Assembly (NCBI GenBank): GCA_003427395.1
Contig: BFEA01000319.1
Coordinates: 779,097-801,099, forward strand
Length of the DNA: 22,003 bases
Source: Chara braunii
Lineage: Eukaryota; Streptophyta; Charophyceae; Charales; Characeae
Direction of reading: 5' to 3'
Shown: positions 10,072 through 18,754 of the stretch, piece by piece
Numbering within the stretch: position 1 is the stretch's first letter
How the letters are laid out: every line of letters starts with the position of its first letter
The notes under the pieces: generated by a model
Database searches by the model: none
Told to the model about the DNA's origin: nothing
Seen by the model: only the letters and a program-made list of their open reading frames with translations
Made by a program: the position numbers and the translations under genes

Positions 10072-10311
10072 TTTTTTTCAAATATCGTCACTCACCCAAA
10101 CCCCCGCCCACAAAAAATATATTTTATTTTTTTTTTGTTTTGTTTGAGGGGTTGGGGCTGGGGTTGCGCCGCCCCATGACACTTCCCAAATCCTCAACAC
10201 CCCTCCCCAATGGCCGCAACACGGCCGCAAAGTTCCGCGTCCGTAGGGGTCGCGGACTCGGCCGTGGCCACGGATCGGCCGCGCTTGTCCGCCGCCAAGG
10301 GTGGTCCGTAG
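10072..10311 (+). mobile_element. TIR DNA transposon end, E3 (hAT-like, opposite terminus)
   Basis: A T-rich stretch, then a CpG-rich subterminal block (about 10212-10300) with three GGCCGC words and CCGTGGCCACGG, ending at 10311. Read inward on the minus strand, the end is CTACGGACCACCC, close to CTATGAAACACCC at 21618 and CAACGAAACACCC at 530. It abuts the LINE at CCAGAAGT (10312-10319), and the same 8-mer borders the end at 21618. Internal sequence differs from E1 and E2 apart from shared CpG words, as expected for the opposite terminus of one element. The left boundary is not defined. Confidence 0.5.
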
Positions 10312-10382
10312 CCAGAAGTGCATCCAAAATTCCTTCGGGAAGGAGTCCAGACCAGATGTTTTCTCATCATCCATGCCTTTAA

Positions 10383-10544
10383 ACCACCACTACCCCCCGG
10401 TCATAAATTAGGGGGCACTGGTAGCTGGTCCGTGTGGTTTAAACCACCACTACCCCTGCCAATCGCCGGCCCCCCCCCCCTCCCTAAGAACCCGGTCCGT
10501 AAGGGCAGGAAAAACAAATTTAGGTTGGCGGGGGTAGTGGTGGC
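10383..10544. mobile_element. TTAA-flanked MITE(s), piggyBac-like target
   Basis: The 102-bp unit 10443-10544 has 20-bp terminal inverted repeats: ACCACCACTACCCCTGCCAA on the left and GCCACCACTACCCCCGCCAA read inward from the right (18 of 20 match). TTAA flanks it at 10439-10442 and 10545-10548. A third copy of the terminus (10383-10397) precedes it by 60 bp and is itself preceded by TTAA (10379-10382). The whole insert sits within LINE fragment A, and its removal with one TTAA restores the LINE frame. TTAA target use is characteristic of piggyBac-type elements. No coding capacity. Confidence 0.7.
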
Positions 10545-11000
10545 TTAAGGGTTGCCCACACCTCCTCTTCTGATAATGGGACCTGCATGTCCGTGAGTCG
10601 AGTGGTGATAGATTGAGCCATGTTTGTTCTAGCGTGGTCCAATTCCTGGGGATCCCATTGGTATGTTTGGGAGGTGAAGAGTTGTTTATAGTAATCCGAG
10701 GCGTAATCGACAATCTGGTACACATTCCTAGTTATGGGCTTATCAGGGAGGAACGGGTGCCTCAGCTCAGCCACTGTGTTTTGTCTTGACCTCGCTTTGG
10801 CCTTGGCAAAGAAGGTATTGGCCATCGTCCCGTCTGCCTGATCTTTCTTTATTTTGGCTTGGATCCTCCACGCATTCGCCTGCTGGTCCATGTGTTCCTG
10901 CAACAATTCCCTTGGTACCAGTAGTCTATTCAAGATACGTAGGTCCAGGGGGTTTTGACTGAGTTGCTCATCCCATTCCTCCAGGTCGAGCAGCAAACGT

Positions 11001-12099
11001 TCAGGTATCGCTTTTTTCTCTGACATATTTAATTGCATACTTTTTGGTCCTCTCTCGGAGTTTTTCCAACCCATCATTGAGCCATTCCACAACTCCCTCG
11101 TATAATTGCTTAATCGACTGCCAGTAATCCCAAAATTGCTTAACCATGGTTTGATATGTAGTCAAAGACATCAGGGACGTGTTAAACTTGAAATAACCAG
11201 GGCCTCTTGTTATGTGGCCATGGAAGGAGAGGCCCACCGCTATCATCCTGTGATCAAAAGATTTATTTGGACTGAGGGGGAGTACCTCTGCTGCTGTGAG
11301 TAGGCCCATTAAGTCTGTTGAGATTAAGGAGAGGTCTATTCTTGAGTTCGATAGATCGGCTTCTCCTCTTGATCTCAGGCACATGTACTTATTTTGGGAG
11401 GGGTAGAAGGTACAAAATGCATCTTCCAACTGGTGACGGGCCATGAGTTGAGACAGCATTAGTGCATCCGGACCCGGAACCCCAGTGACGGCCACTGTTT
11501 CTTGGGAGGACGATCTTCTATCCATTGCAGGGTCCAAGGTAGTGCTAAAGTCTCTCATCAAGATCACTGGGGCATCTAGTGGGAGGAGGTCTTGTAAGTG
11601 AAGTAGGAACTCCACTCTTTGGGGCAGCTCGCATGGGGCATAGGCTGAGATTATGTAAAAGATTTCGCCCGCTGCCTTAGCCTTGAGATAGATCCACCTG
11701 CCCTGCAGTCTGTCCCATTCAGCTTGCATTGTTTCTATCCTTGATAAGGGGGGAAGCCATATTGCCACCCCGGTGGAGGCGGAGGATCTGGCCAGTGCGT
11801 AGTAGGATGTGTAGGGCCATATCCATTTGCCTTTAGCGATGTGATTTGGAGAGTCAACGAGGTGTGTTTCTTGGACACACAGCGTCCCACCATCGGCCGG
11901 TGGAAGGGCTACGTATCATATTCCAAATAGCATCTTTTTTGGCCTGCATGGACGATCCTAACCTGTTCACGTTTATCGAGCGTATATGAATGTCAGCCTG
12001 GCTCAATTTTTTTTCCCAGGCGGGGGGCCTGCGCAGCGGGGGGGGAATAGACGGGACAGAGGGGCGATGAGGGGCGGTGTGGGTGGTGGTGAGTCCCAT
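11001..12099 (-). pseudogene. LINE AP-type endonuclease domain, frameshifted
   Basis: Encodes the endonuclease that nicks the target for target-primed reverse transcription. Visible motifs in order are SINVNRLGSS (start, about 11975), CVQETHL (catalytic Glu; QETH at 11862-11873), YIISAYAP, DFSTTLDPAMDR (about 11530-11565), SRIDLSLIS, and KSFDHRMI (catalytic Asp-His, about 11250). The frame changes once just before CVQETHL (near 11884) and again in an A6 run near 11015, after which MSEKKAIPERLLLDLEE (to 10520) continues the linker. The canonical GDFN is RDFS here, so the catalytic Asn is replaced by Ser, and SDH is SFDH. Together these suggest an inactive copy. Confidence 0.85.
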
Positions 12100-12124
12100 G
12101 AGGGAGGGGGAGGGTCGGTCAGTT

Positions 12125-12147
12125 CATCTAGATGTGTATAAGAGACA

Positions 12148-12148
<1 letters not shown>
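12125..12148. other. Half Nextera mate-pair junction adapter (artefact)
   Basis: The 24 bases from CATCTAG to AGAGACAG are the right part of the circularisation junction formed by two Tn5 mosaic ends; the complete version is at 18717-18754. It marks an artificial join between LINE fragment A (left) and the CA microsatellite (right). Confidence 0.93.
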
Positions 12149-12187
<39 letters not shown>

Positions 12188-12267
12188 ACACACATACACA
12201 CACACGCGCACACACACGCACACACACGCACACACACGCACACACACACACACACACATACACACAG

Positions 12268-12300
<33 letters not shown>

Positions 12301-12456
12301 TTCTATCCACACACAAACACAACGAGTGACACGCACGTGAGCACACATACACACAATCACACACACACACACTATCTACTCGCACACAATGTCGGCACAC
12401 ACACACGCACTATGTAGATACATACAGATGCACTGTCTGCGCACACACACACACCG

Positions 12457-12498
<42 letters not shown>

Positions 12499-12505
12499 AG
12501 ACTCA
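12149..12505. repeat. (CA)n microsatellite, interrupted
   Basis: A long CA tract with CG, TA and GA interruptions to about 12300, then looser CA-rich sequence, then another pure block (about 12466-12496). Thr/His and Cys/Val open frames are artefacts of the repeat. Confidence 0.95.
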
Positions 12506-13713
12506 CACTGGGAAGGAAACAGTAGCAAGGCCAAGGCAAAAGTTGTTCAGTTTGTTTTTCTGCATAACATAGTTTTTTTTCGGAATTGTTTGATTTTTTT
12601 ATTATTTTTTTTTGACCATTCAGACTTCCGACAGACTGCTTGGGGAGGACGTCCGACCAGTTGTCCGATCGGACAACCCCAGGTGGTTAGGGGGGTCCCG
12701 AACGTCCGATCTGGTAACATAGATTCTTATAGAAATGTTGCAATTTTAAAAATTTGTTTTACGTATCATTTTTTCTCATTTTAAAAGGTTATAGGGACGG
12801 TGTCTTAACATGAGTCTTGCTCTTTGATTCTTACTGTCTCCCCTATGAACCATACTTGCTACCCGGACACTCACTCTGTTGACCGGAGCTGACACTTCAC
12901 GTATGATCTATCGTCAAACTCACCAAGTTTAGGGTGCTGCAGCGACTCGTCGCCAAACTCACTTGACTCCAGTTTGTAACTTATAAACACGTGTGGTATT
13001 GTTAGGTCCAGGCGCCTGACTCGTTTACCATATATAGCGTATAGCTACAATATTAGAAAATTGTAGTATGTAAAACCACAATTTCGAAAACTTGAAGTCT
13101 AAAGATCCAAAATTAAATTCCCTCCAGCCGGGAGTTGTCTCTATGTCATAGAATGAAATCTGCATTGTGCATATGCATAGACCCCCACCCGATTACTAAT
13201 GGGATTGTAAGTACTTTCCTATTACTAGGTCTCTTCTGGGTTGGCATGTACTATAGGTCTTCTGACTTCCAATAGTTTTTTTTGTTTTTTGTAAGCATTA
13301 TTTTATGGGAATAATATTTTTCTTTTTTATATTGTTTTTTAGTAATTGTTGGAGTACTGTGTACAACATTGTACTCTCAAAAGGTTCACAAATTCAAATA
13401 TCGTAGGAACTTGGAGCAATAAAGTTTTCGCTTTCCTATTGCATTTTGGTCACGACTATTTAGACAGATGGATATAATATTCTTTTGTATATTATCAATT
13501 TCACGTGCTTCCTATCAACAACTCAATTGATGCCCTTTGCGAATAAAAGCGGTTTCACACATATGAAAAAAATAGTACACAGACAAAATCAGAAAAAATG
13601 TTTAGATGGGAGGAGGGGGATAAAATTTTAAATGGTTTGAACACAATACTTGCATTTATGTCTATGCAGTAGAAATTTCTGAGTGTTATTTTGTTTGCTT
13701 TTTTATTTTTCTA

Positions 13714-13747
<34 letters not shown>

Positions 13748-14391
13748 ATGTATATATACATTATATATATATTTCCAAGAGTTGATTTTGTTAGCAAAGC
13801 GAAAAAAAAGTAACAGACATAAAGAAAAGAACGACTGACAAAAATAACTCACTTGGCACAAAGGATGTCATGGCCTTCTTTTATAATTCATTCCTTCCCT
13901 CCATTTCGTTCCTGACAGTGTTTGTCGTCCAGGTCAGTAGGTGCATACTATTTTACGACTAAACATATTCGTTGTACCCCTAAATGTAGGCATTTATCGA
14001 TAACGAAAAGTGTCGCGTGGGACAAACGAGTTATCTTGACGCTTCAGTCAGTGAAAAAAATACGAGGTGTTGGTCAAGGTTCTAAAGATAGATTGATAGA
14101 GACAAAAACAAGTAGATACAAAATCACAAAAGTATACGACCATCCGAGTACAGGATGTCCTGCTTACTTATTTCATAAAAACTTCCCTACCATTTCTGCT
14201 CATCCTTGAATCCAAACTCCACATAATTCTGCTGCTGGTTAATATTATATCGATATGAGCTTCGATTTATTCAGTTGCATCTCAATAAGCAATGCATCTA
14301 CAGACTGTTGCAGGTAGTGTAGAGAATATAAAAGCCATTGTGGTTTTTTACATTAAAAAAAAACAAATTTTGAAACAGTTTTCACCTTTTG
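12506..14391. other. Gene-free A/T-rich stretch with palindromes
   Basis: No coding region is supported. Contains a T-rich block (12550-12612), a CpG hairpin segment (12627-12720) with the perfect palindrome GTTGTCCGATCGGACAAC at 12660-12677, and an AT-rich perfect palindrome at 13737-13772. One plus frame at 13922-14209 (95 codons) lacks any recognisable motif. Confidence 0.6.
13737..13772. repeat. Perfect 36-bp AT palindrome
   Basis: The centre AATGTATATATACATT (13747-13762) is flanked by ten bases of AT alternation on each side, and a longer AT run extends left to about 13717. It could extrude a cruciform and is a likely fragile or polymorphic site. Confidence 0.9.
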
Positions 14392-14485
14392 CAGTAGCAG
14401 ATGCAGACCCCAGGGCTTGATCCCTAGCCCTTACCCTACCGGTGTACAGTATCTGTGCCAACCCCAAGGCTTGAACCCACGACCT
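14392..14485. repeat. Two-copy 55-bp tandem repeat with B-box-like words
   Basis: The copies start at 14392 and 14447. The shared core is ACCCCAGGGCTTGATCCC versus ACCCCAAGGCTTGAACCC. On the minus strand these cores read GGGATCAAGCC and GGGTTCAAGCC, close to the RNA polymerase III B-box consensus GGTTCRANNCC. Confidence 0.6.
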
Positions 14486-14546
14486 GTGTATTTGTAACAG
14501 TTAGTAGACTGTCGTACGGTCCGTAGGTAGCAGGGGTTCGATCTGT
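14486..14546 (+). mobile_element. Possible tRNA-derived SINE relic
   Basis: AACAGTTAGTAGACTGTCGT followed about 15 bases later by GGTAGCAGGGGTTCGATCTG resembles the D-arm-to-T-arm half of a tRNA with a B-box (GGTTCGATC at about 14535). A good T-stem does not form and no acceptor stem is visible, so this is not a functional tRNA. A degraded tRNA-derived SINE is the most reasonable reading; chance similarity is possible. Confidence 0.25.
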
Positions 14547-15780
14547 AGATCTGTAGAATAGAAGTCTTAGTGAGTTCCAGAAGTCTTAGTTGTAGTCCTT
14601 CTAGAAGGTCGAGCAAGTGGGCAAGTGGGCAAGTGGTGGACCAACTGCAGTACGTTCGCAGTACGATAGCGGTAGGATAGCAGTGAGTCCCCATTCAGTC
14701 AGCGGTAAGGTCCAGTCAGTCCCAGTCCGGTCCAGCAAGTAGCACGAGGGACTGTGAGCACCATGGGCCGATGGAAAAGGGCAGACCAACGAACTTCAGA
14801 AGTATAAATCAAGAGGCAGCGCCCAGTCATTCATTCATTCCTGCGTGAGCCATGCGGAAGCGCTGCCACAGTGTCTTGTGCAAGGAGGTCTGCAGTGAGC
14901 CCGAAGCTGAAGTGGGCAAGAGAGAAGGAGCGTAGCATAGCGATAGGGTAGTTGCGGCCATAGCCGCCATAGCTAGAGTTAGTGTATAGTGTGTGTGTGT
15001 GTGTGAGTGCAGAGTAACGCGTGTGGGATATCCAGGGTGATCCAGTGTTTGCGAACAGAGAGTTTTTTGGGCGCTGAGTCGCCATAGCCATTGAAAGTGA
15101 ACTCGTATCTGGGTTGCCATATCTCTGAGTTTTGAGTGGGCGCATGTCGCCAGTTTGCTGCGCTACTGTTTGCATGCATGAAAAGTGTGGATGAAAGCGA
15201 GTCTGATTGCAATTTGATAATAATCAAGTTTCCAAAGAAGAGGGAGAGAGAAAGAGATAACAGACAAGCAGAGATAGAAACAAAGAGAGAATTAGAGAGA
15301 AAGAGCCATAGGTCTTAACATCAAAAAATTCAGAAAACATCTTTCATGATATCAATGTGGACAACACACCAAAAAGAAATCATCGCACTCTCAAAACAAC
15401 CCTAATTTTAAAAGCTCAAACTTTTTCCTGTATATATTTGCAAAACTCGAAACATCACCAACAACACCGTATTTCAACATGATTTCAATTGTTTATCGAC
15501 AGGTTCCCAACACACGGGGGAGATTTTCAAAAGTTGATAAAATGTTTGTAAACAGTTTAAAAAGGGTCAAACGAGGACATCCGCTATGATAATTGGCTTC
15601 GTGATTATCAACATGAACACGATGACAAGCAGTATATAAACTGATTACAATCTGATGTTATACACAAAGGTTGGTGATAAACGTCAGCGTTAACACACCA
15701 CATTTTTTTTTGTTGATGGGACTCAAAGAAGAATGATTGGAAAAAATCTCAGTAGCTCCGCAAACACCTACAGTATGTAC
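14547..15780. other. Gene-free stretch with short tandem and purine tracts
   Basis: Contains three GGGCAAGT-type units (about 14611-14636), a short GT tract (about 14989-15006) and a GA-rich tract (15235-15305). Minus-strand frames at 14827-15227 overlap one another and have no motif. I see no gene. Confidence 0.6.
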
Positions 15781-16665
15781 ATCGGATTGAGGAGCACGTG
15801 GACCAGCTAGTATTCTCGATCCCACTCGCCTGGTTCATCTCGCTGAGGAAAGGCATGGACCTTAGGGAGTCGGATTGGGTGGCGGTAAAGGGAGACCCCC
15901 CTGCCATCGGTAGCATAGTAATGGTGGGGCCAGAAGAGGCCCTCGTGAACGTCGTCCATTTAGGGACAACGTGCTGTGCATAACCCACCCAGACAGAGCG
16001 AAGTGGCGCCCAAAGGAGAACCTATACAGAATTAGGCTGTTGTGCATGACAACCGACGCAGGATGGTTGGCCTACTGACCAGACATCCACTCTCATCCCT
16101 CACTTTTGACCCCGCAAAATGGATCTGGCGAACAGGCAGGGCCAGGCACACTCAGCAGCTCCACAGGCTAGCAGTCAAGGCCACGTATAGGTTACTGCGC
16201 CCCCAGGTAGATGTCCAGACAATAGTGAAGGATCGCTGGACCAGGCACCTGAATATCCGCACAGACTGCCGAGGTGGCATTAAATGGTTCCTGGGGATGA
16301 AGTAAAGATCAACCAAGTTCCCCTCCCTGCAAATATCCCACAGATGCCTCCCCACTAATGACTGACTGATAGACCACTCACACCTCGAAGAGAAAGGTCT
16401 TGCCCTTCCGTTGTGCAAACTCTGCCAGGAAGCCTTCCCCGGTCGCAGAGTAAGGGAGATGATTGAACACATCTTCCTTCAATGTCCAGGCTCAGTCCTG
16501 ACCTGGCGGTGGTAGGACCGCATCTGGAGGCAACTAGAAACAGGTCTGGGCTAAGGGACTGGAAAACCGTCCTCCTGGGCGCATGGCAGCCGCCTGATGT
16601 CTCCACATTTGCAGCAAACCTGTTTGCACTGGGCAAGAAGGCAGTGCTCTGGGGTCTGTGGTGAA

Positions 16666-16890
16666 GTGCTGCATACATGCATTGGGGGGGATAAGGGTGG
16701 AGGGGAAGGAAGTCTCTGAAAATATCTGAGGAACTCTCTGAAACTATCTGTGCTACATACATGCATTGGGGGCGATAAGGGTGGAGGGGAGGGAAGTCTC
16801 TGAAACTATCTGTCAATTCATCCAAAGCAGGATAAGGGTGGAGGAGAAGGAAGTCTCTGAAAATATCTGTCAATTCATCCAAACATAACT
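16666..16890. repeat. Three-copy imperfect tandem repeat within LINE C
   Basis: Units share GGATAAGGGTGGAGGGGAAG and GGAAGTCTCTGAAA-TATCTG, at about 16690, 16775 and 16829. The first two also share TACATACATGCATTGGGGG, and the last two share GTCAATTCATCCAAA. They separate the zinc-knuckle part of LINE C from its last coding segment, so they arose by local duplication inside the element or were inserted there. Confidence 0.85.
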
Positions 16891-17300
16891 AAGAGCTCAA
16901 TGGAAGCAGCATCAGACAAAATACACAAATTATCACAAAGACAGGACATTAAAAACGAACTCACCAAGTTCTTCCCTGACTGGCTGGGGGGCAACTGGGG
17001 TGGTTGGATGGCGCACGTGGATTGGGCAGGGGAGGATGGGGGCGATTCCCAAGGAAGGACTTCAGTCCGAGCTTTCACGAGTGGCGGCAGATTGACCCAC
17101 ATTGAAAGCCCCATAACTTTTCCCAGATCCCTGACCCCCTTCAGGACAGGCCCTTGTGGAACTGCAATGATACAGGAGAGAAGGGTAGAGAGGCCTAGAA
17201 GAGAGGGGGCACCTAGAAGCAGCAGACCTATCAGGCGGCCTGAGCACAGGCTGAAGAGGCAGGCCCTTCTCCAATTTAGCAGTACTGCTTGCAAAATCCG

Positions 17301-17386
17301 TCCCTTGTATCCTTATATATCTGTACAAGGGACGGTGGGCCCGTTCCCCACCAGGTGCAGCTCCACCAATAAGATTGGTGCCATCA
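17301..17386 (+). promoter_or_regulatory. LINE 3' tail, copy C1, with two hairpins
   Basis: Homologous to the tails at 17948-18006 (plus) and 18170-18102 (minus). The shared landmarks are GGGAC-STGG, GGTGCRGCTCC, and a closing GCCATC. Hairpin 1 is TCCCTTGTA (17301-17309) with TACAAGGGA (17324-17332). Hairpin 2 is CACCAAT (17364-17370) with ATTGGTG (17374-17380). In many LINEs the 3' UTR structure is what the reverse transcriptase binds to prime; that role here is inferred. No poly(A) follows this copy. Confidence 0.55.
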
Positions 17387-17395
17387 GTAGCGTGC

Positions 17396-18024
17396 TGTTA
17401 TGAGGCGATGCTCATATCACCCCTACTGGCAAGCCCGGTGGATGTTCAAAAAAAGGGGCAAGTACGTTGGAGTCATACCCAACGTTCAGAGTAGGCAACT
17501 TCAGCAGTTCCCGAAATGGAGCAAAAAAAGAGACCCTAAATCTGCAAAGCGCCACTGCAGGCAATGACTGGCGCAGTTTTAGACCCCCGCTTAACTTGCA
17601 CATTTCGAAACTCACATCGTGACACTGGCGCCACTTTGGCTTTTCTTGCCTATTTCAAACTAAAAGTGTGTCACACCCCCAGTTTTCGCCTACAAAAAAA
17701 ACCTATTTTGCTCATGCCCCAGAGCAGTGCATCTGTGAAGATGGTGTGAGAGGATCTGGTGATGGCTGACAGGGAAACCAGGTTGGAAATGGGATTGGAA
17801 GGCCATATTTTTGGTGCTACACAGCCTGGAGCCGTTTGGTAAACATCTTTCTGTTTACAGACAGTCTATCCCCCAGGGGTATTTCAGGGCAATCAATGCA
17901 GCTGTCCTGGTTTGTCTACTGTGGCTAGCTCTGCATTCTTGTATTATGGGACACTGGCCCAGTTCCCAGCACATGCTGCTCCCCATGAATACACTGGAGC
18001 CGTCTCAAAAAAAAAAAAAAAAAA
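17396..18024 (+). mobile_element. LINE 3' end, copy C2, with poly(A)
   Basis: Non-coding sequence ending in the conserved tail (17948-18006: GGGACACTGGCCCAGTTCCC, then GCTCC 17978-17982 pairing with GGAGC 17996-18000) and A18 at 18007-18024. It is read as the 3' UTR of a second, heavily truncated LINE of the same family, or a duplicated tail of fragment C. The 5' boundary is not visible. The open frame at 17811-18062 has no domain and runs into the poly(A). Confidence 0.5.
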
Positions 18025-18101
18025 GGAGGAATATAGATTCGTCTTTTTTTTTTTTTTTTTAACAGAAACGTCCCCCTGTCGTGGCTCATCCCCCATTAGC
18101 A

Positions 18102-18161
18102 GACCCACTTTTGGATGGCTCCATCTATTGGTGGGGAGCCGCACCTGCTGGAAAGTGGGTC
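18102..18161 (-). promoter_or_regulatory. Nested stem-loop in LINE B 3' UTR
   Basis: Outer stem GACCCACTTT (18102-18111) pairs perfectly with AAAGTGGGTC (18152-18161). Inner stem GGCTCC (18117-18122) pairs with GGAGCC (18135-18140). It lies about 40 bp from the poly(A) and matches the tails of C1 and C2 in the inner part. The position fits a recognition structure for the LINE reverse transcriptase; that role is inferred. Confidence 0.6.
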
Positions 18162-18170
18162 CAGCGTCCC

Positions 18171-18716
18171 TTCATACATTTTATATAACTTTGAAACAAT
18201 GTCAGTCGCACTTGAGAGCCTTCTGTTGCATTGTTGTCGGGGTAACCACCCCGTGTTAGTACATTCGATCCTACGAATTTCGTCTGCAGGTTCACTCAGT
18301 CAGTAGGCTCCATTGGTAGTTTTTGTTAAAATCTCATGTCTAAAACCCTCAAACCCTAGCGTTAAACCCTCTTGTCTGATACCCTCAACCCCTTGGGACC
18401 CGTTATCATTAGTCTCCTTATCCCCCTCTGTTCAGTATCACCCAAACCCTTGTCCAAACCCTTGTCCCCCCTCCCCGTCCGTTTCTGCGTTGTTACTGCT
18501 GTCCCCTTGCTGTCTATCCTTAACCCCTCAATTCCTTCATTTCCTCCAGGCCCCACAGCACAAGCAGTTCTGTCTTCTATCCCTGTCGTGACTCGATGTT
18601 CGCTCGCCGTTATTCTTTGCTCAGGTCCTCCCAATTGACTGGATGGGGTCTGACTCATCGGGGAGGAGGGCTAACAGGGGACAGGATAGGGAGAGCGACA
18701 GTGCACTGGTTTAAGG
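18171..18716 (-). other. Probable LINE 3' UTR left of the adapter
   Basis: C/T-rich on the plus strand, with repeated ACCCTTGTCC-type words (18440-18470). Minus-strand frames are Gly- and Lys-rich (GRGDKGLDKGLGDTE) without a domain. Because it leads into the conserved tail and poly(A), I take it as LINE 3' UTR, conditional on no false join here. Confidence 0.4.
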
Positions 18717-18754
18717 CTGTCTCTTATACACATCTAGATGTGTATAAGAGACAG
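18717..18754. other. Complete Nextera mate-pair junction adapter (artefact)
   Basis: A 38-bp perfect palindrome made of the Tn5 mosaic end CTGTCTCTTATACACATCT and its reverse complement, which is the circularisation junction of Nextera mate-pair libraries. In translation it gives the well-known contaminant peptide [11 protein letters not shown]. The sequences left and right were joined during library preparation and are not necessarily adjacent in the genome. Confidence 0.98.

Larger units (their letters stand above)
10312..12124 (-). mobile_element. LINE fragment A: 5' half of ORF2
   Basis: A non-LTR retrotransposon fragment read from 12124 down to 10312. The order is a Pro-rich leader, AP endonuclease (about 12003-11220), a linker (about 11217-10548) and the first residues of the reverse transcriptase (10378-10312). 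ORF1 is absent because the sequence meets a mate-pair adapter remnant at 12125. The 3' edge is an insertion junction with a TIR transposon end at 10311. A TTAA-flanked insert (10383-10544) interrupts it. Removing one TTAA and the insert restores the frame across ATLK and GMDDEK, and the following SGLDSFPKEFWMHFW matches the start of an RT domain. The missing 3' half probably corresponds to fragment B. Confidence 0.85.
15790..17395 (+). mobile_element. LINE fragment C: ORF2 C-terminus and 3' tail
   Basis: A 5'-truncated LINE on the plus strand, related to fragment B. FSIPLAWFISLRKGMDLRES (from about 15807) parallels the IPIGWSLALNSGP segment of B. FDPAKWIWRTGRARHTQQLH (from about 16098) parallels FDPAEWEWNVGK in B after a frame change. 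ISHRCLPTND (about 16330) parallels ILHRCLSTPDW. A zinc-knuckle follows: CKLC (16414-16425) then HIFLQC (16468-16485), the CX2C-HX4C pattern of the zf-RVT domain. Trp codons are replaced by stops near 16361 and 16515. After a tandem-repeat insert (16666-16890) the frame resumes (16900-17403) with FFPDWLGGNWGGWM, probably the ORF2 end. The conserved 3' tail lies at 17301-17386. No RT domain remains. Confidence 0.75.

Noticed and set aside
12003-12406. Cys/Val-rich frames resembling a metallothionein.
   Set aside because: They are translations of the CA microsatellite, partly through the adapter.
14486-14546. A functional tRNA gene.
   Set aside because: Only a B-box-like word and a partial D-arm-like word are present; no acceptor stem or good T-stem forms.
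16900-17403. A 167-codon stand-alone gene.
   Set aside because: It follows LINE C, ends through the conserved LINE 3' tail hairpins, and its start resembles the LINE ORF2 C-terminus.
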